Below are positions 13,865 through 17,355 of a stretch of DNA of 17,355 nt, in pieces. The translations under genes and the position numbers were made by a program. Origin of the DNA: an uncultured candidate division WPS-2 bacterium (GTDB lineage: Bacteria > Vulcanimicrobiota > Vulcanimicrobiia > Vulcanimicrobiales > Vulcanimicrobiaceae); NCBI GenBank assembly GCA_937927945.1, contig CALEYW010000047.1, positions 1 to 17,355 of the forward strand. The letters run 5' to 3'. Under the pieces are notes generated by a model that was not told where the DNA came from, searched no databases, and saw nothing but the letters and a program-made list of their open reading frames with translations. Each line of letters begins with the position of its first letter. Positions within the stretch are counted from its first letter, which is position 1.

Positions 13865-15636
13865 CAGAGCTGGAAGACGACCAGGTCGCCGCCGAGCTGC
13901 GTATATTGTGAGAGGTCCTGCGCCGCGTTGACGGCGCCGAGTCCCGCAGTCGGTTCGGTCAGCCCGGCCGCGAGTCCGAGCGCAGCCCAGCCGCCGACGC
14001 CGGAGAGGATCGCGACGTACTGCTTCCCGTTGTGCGTGTACGAGATCGGGTTGCCGATGATGCCGGAGGGCGTGTGGAACTTCCACAACTCTTTGCCCGT
14101 CTTCGTGTCGACGGCTTTGAACCAGCCGTCCATCGTCCCGTAGAACGAGACGCCGCCTTTGGTCGTGAGCGTTCCGCCCCACGCCGGGAAGCGCTCGTGG
14201 TCGCTCCAAACGATCTCGCCTTTGATCGGATCCCATGCGATCACGGCGCCCCGGTATCCGCCGGGCCCGGCATACATCTTGACGATCGCGCCGACGAACG
14301 GGAACCCGCTCTTGTACTTGACCGCGAAGGCCTTGTAGTCCATGCAGTTGTGATTCGTCGGCACGATGAAGTAGCCGGTCTCTTCATCGTACGACGCAGG
14401 CTGCTGGTCTTTGTTGCCCATCGCCGCGGGGCAGATGCCCGACACGTTGGTCCCGGCTTTCGTCATGTATTTCGAATCGACGACGGGCCGTCCGGTCGCC
14501 ATGTCGATGTGCGTCGCCCAGTTCACGGACGGGTCATACTTCTTGGCGAGCAGCAACTTGCCGTCGCGGCGGTCGAGCTCGTAGGCGAACCCGTTGCGGT
14601 CGAAGTGCACCAGCGAGGGGATCGTCTGACCGTTCATCTTCAGGTCGACCAGAATCATCTCGTTGACGCCGTCGTAGTCCCACGCGTCGTGCGGCGTCAT
14701 CTGATAGCCCCATTTCGCCATTCCGGTGTCGGCGTCGCGCGCGAAGATCGTCATCGACCACTTGTTGTCGCCGGGCCGCTGCGACGGATTCCACGTGCCG
14801 GGATTCCCCGTGCCGTAGTAGATCAGGTTCAGTTTGGGATCGTACGAGTACCAGCCCCACGTCGTTCCGCCGCCGACCTTCCACTGCTCGCCGTTCCAGG
14901 TCGCGGTGCCCGCGTTCTTCGGGCCGCTGAAGCCGGAACCGATCAGCGTATCGCGGTCGGGTCCTGCGCTGTACGCGCGCCAGACGCGCTTGCCGCTCTT
15001 GAGGTCGTACGCCGTGAGATAGCCGCGGACCCCGAACTCGCCGCCCGAGACGCCGACGATCACGTTCTTCTCTTTGACGATCAGCGGGGCGGACGTCAGC
15101 GTCTGACCCATCGCGGGATCGCCGTTGCGTGCCGTCCAAACCGGCTTGCCGGTGTTCGTGTCGAGCGCAATCACTTGGTCGTCGAGCGTGTCGACGATGA
15201 TCTTGCCGTCGCCGTAGCCGACGCCGCGGTTTACCAAGTCGCAGCACGCGACGGAAACGGCGAAACTGTCTTGCTTCGGGGTATACTGCCACTTGATGTG
15301 GTAGTCGTTGAGATCGATTGCATAGACGTGGTTCGGCCACGCGCTCTGGTAGTACAGCGTGTCGCCGATGACGAGTGGCTGGCCTTCATGGCCGCGTGTC
15401 GCGCCGGTCGACATCGTCCAGGCGACCTTGAGGTTCGCGACGTTCGACGTCTTGATCTCGTCGAGTTCGCTGTGCCGGAGGCTCGAGTAATTTTGGGACG
15501 GCATCACCCACTGTCCCGAATCCTGAGCCATGTCGGCGAGCGCGACGCGCTGCTGCTGGGCGGCGACCGTACGGTACCCTGCGACGGCGACCGCCAGCGC
15601 CATCGCAAAGAGAACGAAGAAGGCGAGTCGGCGCAT
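13864..15636 (-). CDS. xoxF: Lanthanide-type PQQ-dependent methanol/alcohol dehydrogenase XoxF
   Basis: Periplasmic eight-bladed propeller quinoprotein, 590 aa, oxidising methanol (or another short alcohol) and handing electrons to a cytochrome c. A signal peptide covers about 1-26. The vicinal disulfide C131-C132 that stacks on PQQ is present. Metal and active-site residues by family pattern are E200 (GGEFGVRG), N278 (GTGNPGTWNP), the catalytic D320 and the extra D322 in WDYDGVNE, plus R347 in FDRNGF. The second Asp is Ala in Ca-dependent MxaF, and its presence marks the lanthanide-dependent branch. The start is ATG 15636 with a strong GGGAGGAATCCC leader; the open frame further upstream to 16188 is a shadow of the divergent regulator. 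It is the first of five genes, with xoxJ overlapping its stop. The promoter and an 18-bp operator lie 56-102 bases upstream. The true substrate is not provable from sequence. Confidence 0.96.
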   Translation of the reverse strand: MRRLAFFVLFAMALAVAVAGYRTVAAQQQRVALADMAQDSGQWVMPSQNYSSLRHSELDEIKTSNVANLKVAWTMSTGATRGHEGQPLVIGDTLYYQSAWPNHVYAIDLNDYHIKWQYTPKQDSFAVSVACCDLVNRGVGYGDGKIIVDTLDDQVIALDTNTGKPVWTARNGDPAMGQTLTSAPLIVKEKNVIVGVSGGEFGVRGYLTAYDLKSGKRVWRAYSAGPDRDTLIGSGFSGPKNAGTATWNGEQWKVGGGTTWGWYSYDPKLNLIYYGTGNPGTWNPSQRPGDNKWSMTIFARDADTGMAKWGYQMTPHDAWDYDGVNEMILVDLKMNGQTIPSLVHFDRNGFAYELDRRDGKLLLAKKYDPSVNWATHIDMATGRPVVDSKYMTKAGTNVSGICPAAMGNKDQQPASYDEETGYFIVPTNHNCMDYKAFAVKYKSGFPFVGAIVKMYAGPGGYRGAVIAWDPIKGEIVWSDHERFPAWGGTLTTKGGVSFYGTMDGWFKAVDTKTGKELWKFHTPSGIIGNPISYTHNGKQYVAILSGVGGWAALGLAAGLTEPTAGLGAVNAAQDLSQYTQLGGDLVVFQL

Positions 15637-15691
15637 GGGATTCCTCCCGAAAGCGGCGCAAAAGGGAGCCGGCAAAGAGCTGCCAAAAATA

Positions 15692-15720
15692 AGTGTACGT
15701 CTCGGAAATATTCTCTGCAA
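15692..15720 (-). promoter_or_regulatory. xoxF operon promoter
   Basis: On the minus strand, TTGCAG (15720-15715) and TACACT (15697-15692) are 17 bases apart. The predicted start near 15685 leaves a leader of about 49 bases with the GGAGG ribosome site. The -35 box directly abuts the operator at 15721, whose centre falls near -44.5. This matches the placement of lux-box-type sites used by LuxR activators. Confidence 0.7.
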
Positions 15721-15738
15721 GTCGACCAAATGGTCGAC
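15721..15738. promoter_or_regulatory. 18-bp palindromic operator, copy 2
   Basis: GTCGACCAAATGGTCGAC has perfect 8-bp arms around AA and lies between divergent xoxF and the LuxR-type gene. It ends 37 bases before the regulator ATG, so a bound protein could activate xoxF and also affect the regulator's own expression. The near-identical site is at 10386-10403. Confidence 0.75.
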
Positions 15739-15775
15739 CATCGGAGACGAGAACCGTACAAGAGGCCGGTGGAGG

Positions 15776-16438
15776 ATGGTTGCTTCAGGCACCCTAGTCG
15801 GCACGCGAACAGCGGTCGCGCTCATTTCCGACCAATCGCTCACGCGCGACGCCCTGGCGCAGCTCCTCGCCGGTGACAACGAGCTCGAGACGCTCGGGAC
15901 CGCCGCGGAGCCCGTCGACGCCGAGCCGTTCCTGAACGATCCCCGCCTGCGCGTGCTGTTGGTGAACCTGAGCCTTGCCGGCGAGGGCGGCGCACCCGCG
16001 CCCGGGGTTGCGTTCATTTTAGAGGCCAAGGCGCGCAGACCCGACGTCGGCGTGCTCTCGCTGAAGCGGGGTGTCGACGAAGCGCTGCTGCGCGCGGCGC
16101 TGGACGCCGGCGCCGACGCGTGCTGTCTGGTGACCACGCCGTTCGAGCGCCTCGCACAAGCGATCAAGGCCGTCGCTGCCGGGGCCACGTGGCTCGACCC
16201 CGAGATCTCGCAGGTGCTGCTGCGCCCGCGCGCGGCCTTCGACGCCGCGCACCTCTCGCCGCGCGAACGCGCGATTCTGCGACTGATCGTCGACGGCTAT
16301 TCGAACGCCGAGATCGCCGCGCAACTGGGCAGTGCGACGGCGACGATCCACACCCACGTGATCCGTCTGTTCCGCAAGCTCGGCGTGAACGATCGCGTCA
16401 GCGCAGCGGTTCGCGCGCTGCGCGCGGGTGTCGTCTGA
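15776..16438 (+). CDS. LuxR/NarL-type regulator with degenerate receiver domain
   Basis: Cytoplasmic DNA-binding regulator, 220 aa, divergent from xoxF. Residues about 12-135 have the receiver fold pattern (VALISDQSLTRDALAQLL at the start). The phosphoacceptor Asp is replaced by Asn (N64 in VLLVNLSLAG), the switch residue is Ser (S95 in GVLSLK), and the conserved Lys is lost (ACCLVTTPFE, around residue 119). Only D19 of the acidic pocket remains. Classical phosphorylation is therefore unlikely. Residues 158-218 are a good LuxR helix-turn-helix (LSPRERAILRLIVDGYSNAEIAAQL ... THVIRLFRKLGVNDR). The start ATG 15776 has GGAGG touching it and AGAGG 10 bases upstream. The frame is open back to 15530, but those residues are antisense to xoxF. 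No sensor kinase is adjacent. It probably controls the xox operon by binding the palindrome at 15721. Confidence 0.88.
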   Translation: MVASGTLVGTRTAVALISDQSLTRDALAQLLAGDNELETLGTAAEPVDAEPFLNDPRLRVLLVNLSLAGEGGAPAPGVAFILEAKARRPDVGVLSLKRGVDEALLRAALDAGADACCLVTTPFERLAQAIKAVAAGATWLDPEISQVLLRPRAAFDAAHLSPRERAILRLIVDGYSNAEIAAQLGSATATIHTHVIRLFRKLGVNDRVSAAVRALRAGVV

Positions 16439-16505
16439 GCGATCTATCGATTCGCGTCCCCGCCCGTCGATCGAAGCTGCAGCAGCGTATTGAGGCGGTC
16501 GCCCC

Positions 16506-17237
16506 TCAGCGGTTTCGGAAGTGCGTCAGCGACACCGTGTACGCGTCCTTCGCCTTGTCGTAGTGGACGGAATAGCGCGTCGGATACCAACCGTGCTGAT
16601 GGACCGACGCCGGCTGCGGAAATGCGGCGTCCCGGCCGGTGTTCGACTGCAGCCACGCCTTCGTGAACATCACCTCGAAGAACGCGAGTTCGCCGTTCCA
16701 ATAGCCGATGATCGGCGAGATCGCGAACTTTCCGCCGTTGAATTCGGGCTGCGCCGCGGGGATCGCGTGCATCCCCATCATCGGCACGAAGCCCGGCGCG
16801 AGGATCACGCCGGGCGGGAGGATCGCCTTCGCCGGCTTCACGGTGCCGGCGGCCGAGCCGGGGACGATCGTGCGGCGGACGGCTTCGGCGATCGTGTAGA
16901 AGTGCACGTCGAAGTGCGGAACGTCGTAGACGTGCGCGGGTTCGTGGCCCTGCGGGTGCCATTGCAGGTTCGCGCTGCGGACCAGTCCCGCTGTATCGAG
17001 CGGATAGACCGCCTCGGAGCGGCGGGCCGGCAATGCCTTCACGGTTGCCGCGGGAATGACGAGGCCGATCGCCGTCGGGTGATTCGCCGCGTCGCGTCGG
17101 ACGAACGGTTGTGCGCCCGCGTCGGGCCACGCGACCGGCGGCGCATTCACGTCGGGCGGCATCGCACCGCTCGCGGACGGCGCGAACAGCATCATGCTGA
17201 GAATGGCCGCTGCGAACGCGGCCGACCGTTGAGACAT
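16506..17237 (-). CDS. Exported DUF5602 (TTHB210)-like protein
   Basis: Secreted or periplasmic protein, 243 aa, of unknown function. A signal peptide spans about residues 1-25 (AAFAAAILSMMLFAPSASGA). The mature part resembles the DUF5602/TTHB210-like family in the segments HPTAIGLVIP, WHPQGHEPAHVYDVPHFDVHFY and GYWNGELAFFEVMFTKAWL. Clustered His residues (H94, H98, H102, H108, H112, later H157 and H213/H215) and E188 hint at metal binding, which is inference. The start ATG 17237 has GGGGAG 7 bases upstream; the ATG pair at 17264 would add nine residues before the signal. It converges with the LuxR-type gene, 67 bases away. Being next to the xox locus, it might serve in the same periplasmic process, but nothing in the sequence proves this. 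Confidence 0.82.
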   Translation of the reverse strand: MSQRSAAFAAAILSMMLFAPSASGAMPPDVNAPPVAWPDAGAQPFVRRDAANHPTAIGLVIPAATVKALPARRSEAVYPLDTAGLVRSANLQWHPQGHEPAHVYDVPHFDVHFYTIAEAVRRTIVPGSAAGTVKPAKAILPPGVILAPGFVPMMGMHAIPAAQPEFNGGKFAISPIIGYWNGELAFFEVMFTKAWLQSNTGRDAAFPQPASVHQHGWYPTRYSVHYDKAKDAYTVSLTHFRNR

Positions 17238-17355
17238 TCCTTGCTCCCCTTCGTACGGCATCACCCCGAACCCATGGGTACGACATCGCTTGGGTCGGAT
17301 CCGTTCTGATTTGCATGGACATCTATTCCAGGCATTTCTTCCTGCTTCTACGCCG

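Noticed and set aside
14032..15876. 614-aa plus-strand frame antisense to xoxF
   Set aside because: Shadow coding; xoxF has all active-site residues on the other strand.
15637..16188. N-terminal extension of xoxF by 184 residues
   Set aside because: It is antisense to the LuxR-type gene, while ATG 15636 has a strong ribosome site and starts a signal peptide.
17270..17279. Palindrome ACCCATGGGT upstream of the DUF5602-like gene
   Set aside because: Ten bases only, with no adjacent promoter match; not enough to call an operator.
1..17355. CRISPR arrays, tRNA/rRNA genes, insertion sequences, riboswitches
   Set aside because: Looked for and not seen: no regularly spaced repeats, cloverleaf patterns, transposase motifs or terminal inverted repeats.

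Overview
The window is GC-rich DNA from a diderm (Gram-negative-type) bacterium. It encodes a tripartite-efflux inner-membrane pair, a periplasmic PQQ dehydrogenase, a periplasmic c-type cytochrome and exported proteins with signal peptides. Protein style and gene mix would suit an uncultured soil lineage such as Candidatus Eremiobacterota. That is an impression only, because there is no rRNA or marker gene here.

Layout, left to right. (a) 1-1861: the 3' part of an OmpR-type response regulator, overlapping a complete membrane sensor kinase. (b) About 1862-3226: a compact block of visibly lower GC holding three tightly spaced genes: a headless cysteine-peptidase-like fragment, an unknown 207-aa protein, and a small DUF6941-like protein whose last codons are frameshifted. 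(c) 3319-7842, minus strand: an RND efflux pump and its membrane-fusion lipoprotein. (d) 8178-9746, plus strand: a CPA1 Na+/H+ antiporter, converging on a hemerythrin-like gene (9774-10286, minus) with a hairpin that contains both stop codons. (e) About 10386-11098: a well-formed operator and promoter followed by a badly decayed AraC-family regulator. (f) 11216-15636, minus strand: a five-gene operon reading xoxF - xoxJ - 3-hydroxyisobutyrate-dehydrogenase-like - DUF5069 - cytochrome c (xoxG-like). (g) 15776-16438, plus strand: a divergent LuxR-type regulator with a degenerate receiver domain. (h) 16506-17237, minus strand: an exported DUF5602-like protein.

The centre of interest is the lanthanide-type methanol (alcohol) dehydrogenase operon. 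XoxF carries the extra Asp two residues after the catalytic Asp that marks Ln-dependent enzymes. XoxJ and a c-type cytochrome are in the same operon, so periplasmic alcohol oxidation with electron transfer to cytochrome is the likely role. Two extra genes (dehydrogenase and DUF5069) sit between xoxJ and the cytochrome.

The most unusual signal is regulatory. The xoxF promoter and the promoter of the dead AraC gene 5.3 kb away have the same architecture: an 18-bp palindrome (GTCGACCAAATGGTCGAC and GTCCACCAAATGGTGGAC) directly abutting a TTGC-type -35 box, a 17-bp spacer, and a TACAC-type -10 box. The spacers and flanks are unrelated, so this looks like a conserved regulatory module rather than a recent duplication. 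The adjacent LuxR-type protein is the natural candidate to bind it.
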